Below, one piece after another: positions 49,837-58,516 of a stretch of DNA of 64,000 bases. Position numbers and translations under genes: made by a program. The stretch lies in the NCBI GenBank assembly GCA_032123035.1, contig JAQBFV010000189.1:1-64000 (forward strand). The letters are read 5' to 3'. The notes below the pieces were generated by a model, which worked only from the letters and a program-made list of their open reading frames with translations, was not told the origin of the DNA and ran no database searches. Origin of the DNA: SG8-41 sp032123035. GTDB taxonomy: Bacteria > Pseudomonadota > Gammaproteobacteria > Burkholderiales > SG8-41. The number at the start of each line of letters is the position of its first letter. Position 1 is the stretch's first letter.

Positions 49837-50949
49837 ATGTTGCAGTTCGAGGAGCAGCAGGCAGTGAGCGCAGGCGCCGGCCTGGCGGTGGATCCCGCCG
49901 TGGCGCGGCAGCAGGAAGAGGAGGCCGAGTTCCGGCGGGTCAACGTCGCCGACAAGCGCATCATCAACGGCCGGACCGACGTCAATCAGCTGGTGCCGTT
50001 CAAGTACAAGTGGGCCTGGGAGAAATACCTTTCAGCGTGTGCCAACCACTGGATGCCGCAGGAAATCCAGATGAGCCGGGACATCGCGCTGTGGAAGGAC
50101 CCGAACGGACTCACCGAGGACGAGCGCCGCATCGTCAAGCGCAATCTCGGCTTCTTCGTAACCGCGGATTCCCTGGCGGCCAACAATATCGTGCTGGGCA
50201 CCTACCGCCATATCACGGCGCCGGAGTGCCGGCAGTACCTGCTGCGCCAGGCGTTCGAGGAGGCGATCCACACCCACGCTTATCAATATATCGTCGAGAG
50301 CCTGCAACTCGACGAGGGCGAGGTGTTCAACGCCTACCGCGAGATTCCGTCGATCCGCGCCAAGGACGAGTTCCTGATCCCGTTTATCGATACGCTGACC
50401 GATCCGTCGTTCCAGACCGGCACGCCTGAGAGCGACCAGAAGCTCCTGCGCAGCCTCATCGTGTTCGCCTGCATGATGGAGGGACTTTTCTTCTACGTCG
50501 GCTTCGCCCAGATTCTCTCGCTCGGGCGTCAGAATAAGATGACCGGCTCGGCGGAGCAGTATCAATACATCCTGCGCGATGAGTCCATGCATTGCAATTT
50601 CGGCATTGATCTGATCAATCAGATCAAGCTGGAGAACCCGCACCTGTGGACGACGGAATTCCGCGAGGAGGTGCGCGAGCTGTTCCGCAAAGCGGTGGCG
50701 CTCGAATACCGCTACGCGGAGGACACCATGCCGCGGGGCGTGCTGGGGCTGAATGCCTCCATGTTCAAGGAATACCTGCGTTACATCGCGAACCGCCGCT
50801 GCCAGCAAATCGGCCTGGACGTGCTGTATGAGGGCGCGAGCAATCCATTTCCCTGGATGGCTGAGATGTGCGACCTCAAGAAGGAGCGTAATTTTTTCGA
50901 GACGCGCGTCATCGAGTACCAGACCGGCGGTGCGCTCACCTGGGACTAG
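49837..50949 (+). CDS. nrdB: Ribonucleotide reductase class Ia, beta subunit
   Basis: The 370-residue radical-generating subunit with the ferritin-like diiron fold. Metal ligands are in FFVTADSLAANN, FEEAIHTHAYQYI and RDESMHCNFGIDLI, and the C-terminal tail ending GGALTWD would dock with NrdA. AAGGAG lies 9 bases before the ATG. About 140 bases after nrdA; a single transcript with nrdA is likely, with the hairpins in the spacer adjusting ratios. Confidence 0.93.
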   Translation: MLQFEEQQAVSAGAGLAVDPAVARQQEEEAEFRRVNVADKRIINGRTDVNQLVPFKYKWAWEKYLSACANHWMPQEIQMSRDIALWKDPNGLTEDERRIVKRNLGFFVTADSLAANNIVLGTYRHITAPECRQYLLRQAFEEAIHTHAYQYIVESLQLDEGEVFNAYREIPSIRAKDEFLIPFIDTLTDPSFQTGTPESDQKLLRSLIVFACMMEGLFFYVGFAQILSLGRQNKMTGSAEQYQYILRDESMHCNFGIDLINQIKLENPHLWTTEFREEVRELFRKAVALEYRYAEDTMPRGVLGLNASMFKEYLRYIANRRCQQIGLDVLYEGASNPFPWMAEMCDLKKERNFFETRVIEYQTGGALTWD

Positions 50950-51052
50950 AACGGAGTTGTTGGGCGAGACAGGGCTTTTTAACGAGCATGGGAGGCGCCA
51001 TCTCTTGGGTTCCAGCCTGCTGAACCGACGTTACCGCAGCCGCAGAGGAAAC

Positions 51053-51313
51053 ATGAACCACTCCATTACCGAATGTCGCGCCGAGGACAACTACACGCTC
51101 TGGCTCCGTTTCGACGACGGTCTGGAGGGGCGCGTCTATCTCGGTGACCTGGTATCGACGATGTCGTATAGCGCGATTTCGGACGCGGCAAGCTTCAGCC
51201 GGGTGGCGATCGACCCCGTGTCGAATGGCGTGACCTGGGGAGGCGGGATCGATCTGGATCCGGAACTTTTGTACCGCGATCTGGCCACCAAGTCCCAGGC
51301 CGCTCTGCATTAG
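51053..51313 (+). CDS. DUF2442 protein
   Basis: An 86-residue protein reading MNHSITECRAEDNYTLWLRF, DDGLEGRVYLGDLV, then a C-terminal IDLDPELLYRDL, the DUF2442 pattern. Many DUF2442 genes lie beside a DUF4160 partner as apparent toxin-antitoxin pairs; no partner is present here. AGAGGAAAC before the ATG is a good ribosome site. Function unknown. Confidence 0.78.
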   Translation: MNHSITECRAEDNYTLWLRFDDGLEGRVYLGDLVSTMSYSAISDAASFSRVAIDPVSNGVTWGGGIDLDPELLYRDLATKSQAALH

Positions 51314-51407
51314 GGCGGGGCGCGAGAAAGGGCCGGCGCAAGCGGCGGCACAAGGTTCCCGGCCCTGTCGTCCCTGTGTTGCTTGGGCAATGTGACAGGA
51401 GGTGCGA

Positions 51408-51701
51408 ATGCCGAAAGCGAGGAAGAAGTCGGGCAAGAGGAAATTGAAGAAAACGAAGAAACTGGCAAGAATGCGGCCGGCGAAACACAAAACAAGAAAA
51501 CGCCCGGGCACACGCAAGCCGGCACGCAGGAAGGCGGTACGGCGCAAGAAGGCAGCACCGCGTAAAAAGATTGCGCGGCGCAGGAAAGCGGCACAGCGCA
51601 AAAAGACTGCGCGGCGCAAAGCGGCGGCAGTAGCCCCTGTGGCTCCGCGGCCGGTGGCAGTTCCGGGCGCCTGGCCCTTCCCGATGGGCAGCCGACCTTA
51701 G
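51408..51701 (+). CDS. Histone H1-like, Lys/Arg-rich nucleoid protein
   Basis: A 97-residue protein, about half Lys or Arg, beginning MPKARKKSGKRKLKKTKKLA and continuing with short repeats of RRK, ARRK and AAPRKK, then a Pro/Ala tail ending WPFPMGSRP. AGGAGGTG a few bases before the ATG is a near-perfect ribosome site, which supports expression in this frame. Composition matches bacterial histone-H1-like (Hc1/Hc2) DNA-binding proteins. The overlapping acidic and antisense frames are artefacts of the biased composition. Confidence 0.75.
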   Translation: MPKARKKSGKRKLKKTKKLARMRPAKHKTRKRPGTRKPARRKAVRRKKAAPRKKIARRRKAAQRKKTARRKAAAVAPVAPRPVAVPGAWPFPMGSRP

Positions 51702-51936
51702 CACGATGGCGGAGGTGAGCGCAGGACGCACTGGCCAAGAGGCGGCGCTCCTGCCTGGCATCCTTTTCCCATAGCCGCGGTGCGGCGCTTTCCTCCTCCG
51801 GCGCCGCATCGCGGTTCTTTTCGGCCCTGCTCTTCTACGCACGCGGTGCGCATGGCCCCTGCGCACCGGCCGCTCACGTTTCTATAGCCTTTTTCGGTAG
51901 ATTTCCAGCAGGCGGGGCCGCTGGGCGAGGCTGTCT
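51702..51936. other. Gene-free convergent gap
   Basis: 235 bases between the histone-like gene and the end of the threonine aldolase gene. I see no gene or clear terminator. Confidence 0.6.
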
Positions 51937-52968
51937 CTAGTCCGGTTTCCAAAGGCTCTCGATGGCGCTTACTGCCGTGTCGACATCGGCTGGCCCGATG
52001 TGCCGGTGGGTAACGAAACGCAGCGTGTAGCTGTCTGCTGGCGCGACCAGCACGCCTTTTGCCTTGAGATCCGCCGACCACTGCGCGGCGCGGCGTCCGC
52101 TCGTCGTCACGTCGACGCGCACGAGGTTGGTCTCGACGTCACGCGGATCGCACAAGCTCGTGTCGATCCGATTAAGGCTCTCTGCAAAACGCTTCGCGGT
52201 TTGGTGATCCTCAGCGAGCCGATCCACCATGGTCTCGAGCGCAACGATGCCGGCCGCCGCAAGCGGACCCGCTTGGCGCATATTGCCGCCAACCATCCGG
52301 CGGTAGGCGCGCGCCCGTTCAATGAACTCTTTGCTTCCGGAAAGGATCGATCCGACGGGGGCAGACAGTCCCTTCGAAACACAGAAGCAGACCGAATCGG
52401 AATATTGAGCAATTTCGCTCGGCGACACGGCGAGCGAAATTGCTGCGTTGAAGATCCGCGCGCCGTCTAGGTGTACCGGTATCCCGCGTTCGCGAGCGAG
52501 GTCGTATATCGCTCCCATGTGGGCGAGCGGCAGCACGGCGCCGCCGGCGCGGTTATGCGTATTCTCCATCCAGATCAACGCCGTGCCCATGTGGTAGCGA
52601 GTCGTCAGCCGGATGGCCTCGCGCAAGGCGTCGAGATCCATGGCGCCGCGCTGTCCGGGGACGCCGCGGTAGAAGAGGCCGGCCACGCCGGCGATGCCGC
52701 CCAGCTCGGCGTTAAGCGTGTGCGAACCTTCCTCGAGCAACACCTCGCCCCCGCGGCCCCCGTGCGCGAGCATCGCGACGAGGTTCGTCATGGTGCCGCT
52801 CGGCATGAACGCGCTGGCTTCCTTGCCGGTGCGCTCGGCTGCCATGGCCTCGAGCTTCTGCACGGTGGCGTCGCCCTCGCGGGAGTCGTCGCCGAACGTC
52901 GCCTCGCGCATCGATTCGAGCATGGCCTCGGTCGGTCGGGTGACGGTATCGCTTCGCAAATCGATCAT
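51937..52968 (-). CDS. ltaE: Low-specificity L-threonine aldolase
   Basis: A 343-residue PLP enzyme that splits threonine to glycine and acetaldehyde. It opens MIDLRSDTVTRPTEAMLESM, and has GDDSREGDATVQKLE, AFMPSGTMTNLVAMLAH, ENTHNRAGGAVLPL, HLDGARIFNAA and the PLP lysine in FCVSKGLSAPVGS. The ATG at 52968 is the normal N-terminus; the frame upstream is a shadow over the next gene, whose stop ends just two bases earlier, so the genes are cotranscribed. Confidence 0.93.
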   Translation of the reverse strand: MIDLRSDTVTRPTEAMLESMREATFGDDSREGDATVQKLEAMAAERTGKEASAFMPSGTMTNLVAMLAHGGRGGEVLLEEGSHTLNAELGGIAGVAGLFYRGVPGQRGAMDLDALREAIRLTTRYHMGTALIWMENTHNRAGGAVLPLAHMGAIYDLARERGIPVHLDGARIFNAAISLAVSPSEIAQYSDSVCFCVSKGLSAPVGSILSGSKEFIERARAYRRMVGGNMRQAGPLAAAGIVALETMVDRLAEDHQTAKRFAESLNRIDTSLCDPRDVETNLVRVDVTTSGRRAAQWSADLKAKGVLVAPADSYTLRFVTHRHIGPADVDTAVSAIESLWKPD

Positions 52969-52969
52969 G

Positions 52970-53578
52970 TCAGCAGCACTCTGGCTGGCCGGCTGGCTGG
53001 ACGGGGCGCGCGATGAAGCAGAAGCGCCCGGGTACGGTGGTGGAACGGATCGGCTCGATCTTGATGTTGCGCTGTCGAAACGTGAGCCATAGCGCGACAG
53101 ACTGGCCGCTTTCCACGACCTTGAGCAGCGCGTCGAGGGCGGTTTCATCGAGAGAGGTTCCATTCGCATCGACGAGCGACGGGAGGAGCCGGTCGAGGTC
53201 GCCGTCATGGATGGTGCCGATACCGTGCTCGGTTTCGACCAGAACGACACCCATCTCGTCGATCCAGGCGCCGCTGACGGCCGTGACCGGTTTGCCGACA
53301 TGCGCCTCGATTTCGAGCGCGGCGTGCTCGGGATTCCCGATGCGATAGATGAATGGCGCGTAATCGAGCGCAACGAACACTCGTTGCGGGCCGTTCTGGA
53401 AGAACCAGCGGCCTTGTTCGTCGTGCGTGTAGTTGCGGCCAATGAAGGCGATGACGCCGGGGTTAGTGATCCGATCACCCTTGATCAGCCAGTGTCCGCG
53501 CCGGTCGAGCGAGAGCCAGCCGTAGACTGCAGGCACGTCCGGCCACTTCGCCATCCCGCGCAGGACGATCTCATCCAT
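52970..53578 (-). CDS. Conserved betaproteobacterial hypothetical protein (DUF2946-type, tentative)
   Basis: A 202-residue soluble protein beginning MDEIVLRGMAKWPDVPAVYG, with WLSLDRRGHWLIKGDRITNP, VIAFIGRNYTHDEQGRWFFQ and NGPQRVFVALDYAPFIYRI. This looks like the betaproteobacterial proteins labelled DUF2946; the family name is from memory. No catalytic motif is evident. It sits between the EF-G paralogue (upstream, 14 bases) and threonine aldolase (downstream, 1 base) in a minus-strand operon. Confidence 0.7.
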   Translation of the reverse strand: MDEIVLRGMAKWPDVPAVYGWLSLDRRGHWLIKGDRITNPGVIAFIGRNYTHDEQGRWFFQNGPQRVFVALDYAPFIYRIGNPEHAALEIEAHVGKPVTAVSGAWIDEMGVVLVETEHGIGTIHDGDLDRLLPSLVDANGTSLDETALDALLKVVESGQSVALWLTFRQRNIKIEPIRSTTVPGRFCFIARPVQPAGQPECC

Positions 53579-53592
53579 CGTGCCACTTTATG

Positions 53593-55647
53593 CTAATCCT
53601 CTTCGACGTGGACCGCTGTCTTGGCGTGGTGCGCGGTCAGGTCTTTCTGGAGGTTCGGAGGCACGGGGTCGTAATGCGAAAACTCTATGGAGAACGACCC
53701 TTGGCCGGCGGTGACCGACTTCAGCCGCGCCTGGTAGTTGTTGAGCTCGGAGAGCGGCACGCGACCCTTGATGAGCAGCATCCCCGGTCCGAGCGCGTCG
53801 GTGCCGCTCAGCTGGCCGCGCTTGGACGAGATGTCGCCGGCGATATCACCCATGTTGGCTTCCGGCGCGGCGACCTCGATGTTCACGATCGGCTCGAGGA
53901 TGATCGGGCGCGACTTGCCGATCGCGTCCATGAACGCGCGCTTGCCAGCCGCAATGAAGGCAACTTCCTTCGAATCCACAGGGTGGTGCTTGCCGTCGTA
54001 CACGCTCACCCGCACGTCGTGCACCGGGTAGCCCGCGACCGGGCCGGCGTCCAGCACCTGGCGCACGCCCTTCTCCACAGCGGGGATGAACTGGTTCGGA
54101 ATCACGCCCCCTTTGCTCTCGTCGCGGAATTCGAAACCCGTCCCCCGCCTTAACGGCTCGACCCGCAGGAAGACCTCGCCGAACTGGCCGGCGCCCCCCG
54201 TCTGCTTCTTGTGCCGGTGGTGGCCCTCGGCCTTTGCAGTGATGGTCTCGCGGTAGGGGATGCGCGGCGGTTTGGTCGCGACTTCCACGTGGTATTGGCT
54301 CGTCATGCGATCCAGGATGTAGCGCATATGCAGGTCGCCAAGTCCGCTGATGATGGTCTGGTTGACCGTCGCATTGTGCTCAATTCTGAACGTGGGGTCC
54401 TCGGCCGCGAGCTTGTGCAGTGCATCCGAGATCTTCTGCTCGTCACCGCGGCGTTTGGTCTCGATCGCGAGGCTATGCATCGGCGTGGGGAACTCGAGCG
54501 GCACCAGATGAATGTGGTCCTCATCATGCGAATCGTGCAGCACGGTGTCGAACTGGATTTCGTCCACCTTGGCGACCGCCCCTATGTCGCCGGGCACGAG
54601 CGCATCGGTCTCGACCAGCTCCTTGCCCTGCATCAGATAGGCGTGCCCGACTTTGAAAGCCTTCCGGCCCTCACCAACGAAGAGTTGCGTGTCCTTGTTG
54701 ATGGTGCCCTGATGCACGCGAAATACGCCGATCTTGCCGACGAAAGGGTCGATGATCACCTTGAAAACGTGAGCGAGGACGTGCTTCTTCGGGTCCGGCT
54801 CGGCTCGGATGGGCTGCGCCTGTTCGCCCTTTCCCTTGAGCAGCTGCGGTGAATTGCCCTCCGTCGGATTGGGCATGAGTTTGACCAGCACGTCGAGCAG
54901 CTCTGCGACGCCTGCGCCATTGCGTGCGGACACGAAGCACACCGGGATAAGATGCCCCTCCCGCAGCGCCTTCTCGAACGGCTCGTGCAGCTCGTCGGGC
55001 GTGATCTCCCCTTGCTCGAGGTACTTCGACATCAGCGCCTCGTCCACCTCGACTACCTGGTCGACGAGCGCGCTGTGGGCTTCCTCCACGGACGAGAAAT
55101 CGGATTCGCCGGAGGGGTTGAAGAAGCAGTCCACGACACGCTTGCCGCCGTCGGCGGGCAGGTTGATTGGCAGGCACTCCTTGCCGAAGGCGGCCTGTAT
55201 TTTTGCGAGCAGGCCGGGCAGGTCGATGTTCTCCGCGTCGATCTTGTTCACGATAATCATGCGGCAGAGGTCGCGCTTTGACACCCATTGCATCATTCGG
55301 CTCGTGATCATCTCGACGCCGTTTTGAGCGTTCACGACAATCGCGGCCGTTTCGACGGCGGGCAGGGCGCCGATCGCGCGCCCGATGAAATCGGGCAGGC
55401 CCGGGGTGTCGATGAGGTGCACGCGCGTGCCGGCATGCTCGAGGTGCACGACGGCGGCGTTCAGCGAATGCTGGTACTGCTTCTCGAGGGCATCGGAATC
55501 ACAAACGGTCGTGCCCTTTTCCACGCTGCCTGCCGTGTTGATCGCGCCAGCCTTGGCGAGCAAGGCTTCGGTGAGCGTGGTTTTGCCGGCGCCGCCGTGT
55601 CCGACGAGCGCAATGGTGCGAATGGCTTCGGGGGAAAACTTGGACAT
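53593..55647 (-). CDS. Elongation factor G-like GTPase (EF-G paralogue)
   Basis: A 684-residue translational GTPase with all five EF-G domains: G1 GHGGAGKTT, G3 DTPGLPDF, G4 NKID, then domain II, III (LHKLAAEDPTFRIEHN, ISGLGDLHMRYI), IV and V. It differs from ordinary FusA in the shortened G' region and in switch sequences, and it is not in a str operon with rpsLG and tuf, so it is the secondary EF-G-like family. GGAGGAG precedes ATG at 55647; the longer frame to 55806 is not coding. Function of these paralogues is unsettled. Confidence 0.88.
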   Translation of the reverse strand: MSKFSPEAIRTIALVGHGGAGKTTLTEALLAKAGAINTAGSVEKGTTVCDSDALEKQYQHSLNAAVVHLEHAGTRVHLIDTPGLPDFIGRAIGALPAVETAAIVVNAQNGVEMITSRMMQWVSKRDLCRMIIVNKIDAENIDLPGLLAKIQAAFGKECLPINLPADGGKRVVDCFFNPSGESDFSSVEEAHSALVDQVVEVDEALMSKYLEQGEITPDELHEPFEKALREGHLIPVCFVSARNGAGVAELLDVLVKLMPNPTEGNSPQLLKGKGEQAQPIRAEPDPKKHVLAHVFKVIIDPFVGKIGVFRVHQGTINKDTQLFVGEGRKAFKVGHAYLMQGKELVETDALVPGDIGAVAKVDEIQFDTVLHDSHDEDHIHLVPLEFPTPMHSLAIETKRRGDEQKISDALHKLAAEDPTFRIEHNATVNQTIISGLGDLHMRYILDRMTSQYHVEVATKPPRIPYRETITAKAEGHHRHKKQTGGAGQFGEVFLRVEPLRRGTGFEFRDESKGGVIPNQFIPAVEKGVRQVLDAGPVAGYPVHDVRVSVYDGKHHPVDSKEVAFIAAGKRAFMDAIGKSRPIILEPIVNIEVAAPEANMGDIAGDISSKRGQLSGTDALGPGMLLIKGRVPLSELNNYQARLKSVTAGQGSFSIEFSHYDPVPPNLQKDLTAHHAKTAVHVEED

Positions 55648-56051
55648 TGAACTCCTCCACCCTCGTATGGAATCGACCCTGCAAGGCCGCGGGTGCGCGC
55701 CGCAGGTAACTCCGGGTGCGATTTCGGGAGCGAGCCGTGCCGCGCGACGTTCCATGCAGTCAGTAAATCGGCGACAACACCCGCCCCGATCGCTCCGTTC
55801 CGCCAAGATGCGGCCAGAAAGCGCGTCTGCGTCGCGGGTTGCCCGGCCATAACGGCCGACTGCATCGGCTTCCCGCCCAGCACCCGGCGCTTTTTGGCTG
55901 CAACGCGCTACGCGTGGGCTTGCAGGAGAGATTCGTTGAGGTCAGCCCAGTATAGCGACGGGTTTGGGGGGGTTCAAGCTAACCCCATTGGCCGGATGGC
56001 CACGTTTATAGGAAGAGCATCGTCTGGATGCGTAACCCCAAGGAGAGAATC
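55648..56051. other. Intergenic region upstream of two divergent genes
   Basis: About 404 bases between the EF-G-like gene and the secreted protein gene. It must hold both promoters; I see no striking promoter, repeat or RNA. Open frames here lack coding character. Confidence 0.6.
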
Positions 56052-56951
56052 ATGAACTGGAGAGCAATCGCGGCAGCAGCCCTGCTGTGGAGTATCGCGG
56101 GAACGGCCGCCGCCGCCGGCCGGATGGCCGATGTCACGTTGTATGATCGCGGCGCGGGGCGCTCCCTGCCGGTGTACCGGCACGAGGGCCGCTTCTACGC
56201 CGTTGGCAAGCCCGGTAACGAGTATCAGATACGCATTCGCAATCGCACAGGCGCCGAGATACTGGCGGTGGTGTCTGTCGACGGCGTCAACGCCGTGAGC
56301 GGAAAGACGGCGAACTGGCACCAGACGGGCTACGTGCTCGCGCCACACCAGATGCTGGCGGTGAAGGGCTGGCGCAAGAGCCTGGAGCGGGTCGCCGCGT
56401 TTTACTTCACCGAGCACGCCAGTTCGTACGCGGCCCGCACGGGGCGCCCGCAAAACGTCGGCGTAATCGGTGTGGCGCTGTTTCGCAAGCGGGCGCAGCC
56501 GGACGCGCGCATGGACCAGCGGCCGCCGCGAGCCCAGAGGTGGGGGTCGGCGAACGAGAGTCCTTTCCCGGATGATGGGGATGCGGCACGCGAAAGCCAT
56601 GGGGGGTGGGACGGTTCCACGGAGCGCGCCCCGTTCGACGACTCCAAGCGGGAAATGGGCGATGCGGCCGCAGGCGCCCTGCCGGAGGCCGCGCGGCAGG
56701 ATGAGCCCCGGGCGCGTCGCCGTGCGCCGGAGCCGTACGCGGCGAAGAAATCGTCTTCGCTCGGAACTGGTCATGGCCGCCGCCGGACCTCGCATGCGCG
56801 CTACACGTCCTTCGAGCGGGCGACTGACAGCCCGGCGGAAGTCGTGGCGATCCACTACGACACCTACCAGAACCTGGTCAGGCTGGGCGTCATCGGGACG
56901 CCGCGGATGGCGACTCCCTTCCCCGGGCAGTTTGTCCCGGATCCCAGGTGA
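56052..56951 (+). CDS. Secreted protein of unknown function linked to an ECF sigma factor
   Basis: A 299-residue protein with a signal peptide (MNWRAIAAAALLWSIAGTAA). The first ~125 mature residues form a conserved domain: SLPVYRHEGRFYAVGKPGNE, YQIRIRNRTGAEILAVVSVD, GVNAVSGKTA, GYVLAPHQMLAVKGWRKSLE and FYFTEHASSYAARTGRPQNV. The rest is Arg/Pro/Asp-rich and low complexity until a conserved tail (ESPAEVVAIHYDT-like, FVPDP). AAGGAGAG precedes ATG 56052. It is followed by an ECF sigma and an anti-sigma-like gene and could be the target or sensor of that system. Family function is unknown to me. Confidence 0.75.
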   Translation: MNWRAIAAAALLWSIAGTAAAAGRMADVTLYDRGAGRSLPVYRHEGRFYAVGKPGNEYQIRIRNRTGAEILAVVSVDGVNAVSGKTANWHQTGYVLAPHQMLAVKGWRKSLERVAAFYFTEHASSYAARTGRPQNVGVIGVALFRKRAQPDARMDQRPPRAQRWGSANESPFPDDGDAARESHGGWDGSTERAPFDDSKREMGDAAAGALPEAARQDEPRARRRAPEPYAAKKSSSLGTGHGRRRTSHARYTSFERATDSPAEVVAIHYDTYQNLVRLGVIGTPRMATPFPGQFVPDPR

Positions 56952-57068
56952 GCGGTAAGCGACGAGCTGGCGCGCCGGGTTGCGGTGAACAGCCCGCCAA
57001 TCGCCGCTCGTTGCCTGCCAACGTCGGGTTGTCGGTATGCGGACGCTGCCGCATACTCACAACCCGTC

Positions 57069-57638
57069 ATGTCTTGGGGCGCAAGTTCGAGCGATGAGGA
57101 GCTTATGCTCTGCTATCGCAATGGCGATGCCGGGGCGTTCGACGTCCTCTACGGGCGCCACCGGGGCGGCGTCTATCGCTACTTCCTGCGCCAGTGCCGC
57201 GATGCCGCGGTCGCCGAGGAGCTGTTTCAGGACGTATGGATGAATCTCATCCGGGCGCGCGTGGCTTATACCGTCCAGGCGAAATTCAGCACCTACCTCT
57301 ACCGGCTGGCGCATAACCGCCTCGTCGATCACTACCGCCAGCGCCGGCCAACCGCGGTGGGCTACGGAGAGGTGGACGGCGATGTGCTCGAGAGCATTCC
57401 GGACGAGCGCGAGCAGCCGGCGGAGGTGTTGATCGATCTCAAGCAGCAGGCAGCGCGCTTGATGGCGTTGATCGCGGAGCTCCCCGAGGCGCAGCGCGAG
57501 GCCTTCCTTCTGCAGCAGGAGGGGGGGCTGAGCATCGAGGACATCGCGAGCGCGACCAACGTTACGCGCGAGACGGCGAAAAGCCGGCTGCGTTACGCGC
57601 TCGCGAAACTGAGGCAGGGGATGGCCCCATGGCGCTGA
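57069..57638 (+). CDS. ECF RNA polymerase sigma factor
   Basis: A 189-residue sigma factor: region 2 (LMLCYRNGDAGAFDVLYGRH, YFLRQCRDAAVAEELFQDVW, FSTYLYRLAHNRLVDHYRQR) and region 4 (LMALIAELPEAQREAFLLQQ, LSIEDIASATNVTRETAKSR with helix-turn-helix). The ATG at 57069 begins the conserved region. It overlaps the downstream gene by ten bases, the classic sigma/anti-sigma arrangement. Divergence from the other sigma factor in the window (18081) shows they are not recent duplicates. Confidence 0.88.
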   Translation: MSWGASSSDEELMLCYRNGDAGAFDVLYGRHRGGVYRYFLRQCRDAAVAEELFQDVWMNLIRARVAYTVQAKFSTYLYRLAHNRLVDHYRQRRPTAVGYGEVDGDVLESIPDEREQPAEVLIDLKQQAARLMALIAELPEAQREAFLLQQEGGLSIEDIASATNVTRETAKSRLRYALAKLRQGMAPWR

Positions 57639-58516
57639 ACGAGCGCAACACGGACGGCCTGGAGCGCGACCCGCTGCTTGACCGGCTCTACCCCCAGACG
57701 GGCCTTGAAGAGCCCGGGGCCGGGCTCGATGCGACGATTCGCGCCGCGGCGCGGCGGGAAGTGCAGGCGCGGCCTCATGCCCTGGGTGCGCGGCTGCGCA
57801 GATGGCGGCTGCCGATTTCGATCGCGGCCGTGGTCATGCTGTCGGTAAGCGTGGTGACTCTGATGCGCGAGGAGGGCGCTGATCGTTTCGAGGAGGGTCT
57901 TCCACCGACGATGGTGGAGCCAAGGGCCCCCACTGCCCGCCCGGGCGGCGACGCCGATCTGAAGGCCAAGGAGAGCGCCGACTCCTTGGGCCGCGCGCAG
58001 GTGCCAGAACCCCAAGCATTGCCAGCGCCAGCCGCGGGGTTGACTACCCCCTCTGCTGAAGAGGCGCGTCGGACGCGGCGGCTTGACGCCCCCGCTACCA
58101 GGCAGGTCAAGCCCGCCGAGCCTTCCACTGCGGACATCCGGGAGCGGGCCGCTGGAGCGGCAAACGAATCCACGTCGCAGCGACCGGCGTCGTCGGCACC
58201 TGCAAAAAGACCGGCGCCGAGCGCCGCGCGCGTCTTGAGGGCGCCCGCGCCGAGCACCAAGGAAGCGCTGGTTGAGGCGAAGGAGGACAGTGCCGGGAAG
58301 CGGGCACTCAAGAAAAGTGAGCGCACGCTAACGGACAGCCAAGTCAATGCGCTGATCCGAGAACTCGAGGGAGCGTCGCCGGAAGCATGGCTGGAGAAAA
58401 TCGAGCGGCTACGCCGGGAAGGGAGGAACGAAGAGGCGGATGACTTGGTGGTCGAGTTCAGGCGCCGGTTCCCTGAGCACCCCATGCCGGTGCGGGAGGG
58501 CGTGCGTGGCAACTGA
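57629..58516 (+). CDS. Anti-sigma-factor-like single-span membrane protein
   Basis: A 295-residue protein with one membrane helix (LPISIAAVVMLSVSVVTLMR, ~62-81), a cytoplasmic N-terminus, a long Ala/Pro/Ser/Arg-rich periplasmic stretch, and a conserved C-terminal helix pair (SPEAWLEKIERLRREGRNEE and ADDLVVEFRRRFPEHPMP). Position and topology indicate an anti-sigma factor for the preceding ECF sigma, but no zinc-finger HxxxCxxC motif is seen. Start codon overlaps the sigma gene. Confidence 0.75.
   Translation: MALNERNTDGLERDPLLDRLYPQTGLEEPGAGLDATIRAAARREVQARPHALGARLRRWRLPISIAAVVMLSVSVVTLMREEGADRFEEGLPPTMVEPRAPTARPGGDADLKAKESADSLGRAQVPEPQALPAPAAGLTTPSAEEARRTRRLDAPATRQVKPAEPSTADIRERAAGAANESTSQRPASSAPAKRPAPSAARVLRAPAPSTKEALVEAKEDSAGKRALKKSERTLTDSQVNALIRELEGASPEAWLEKIERLRREGRNEEADDLVVEFRRRFPEHPMPVREGVRGN

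Noticed and set aside
51383..51565. An acidic 60-residue protein overlapping the histone-like gene
   Set aside because: It is the +1 frame of a Lys-rich gene (AAG/AAA runs read as Glu and Gln); the ribosome site belongs to the basic frame.
53593..55647. The EF-G gene as the housekeeping fusA
   Set aside because: It is not in a str operon and its switch regions and G-domain length differ from ordinary FusA.
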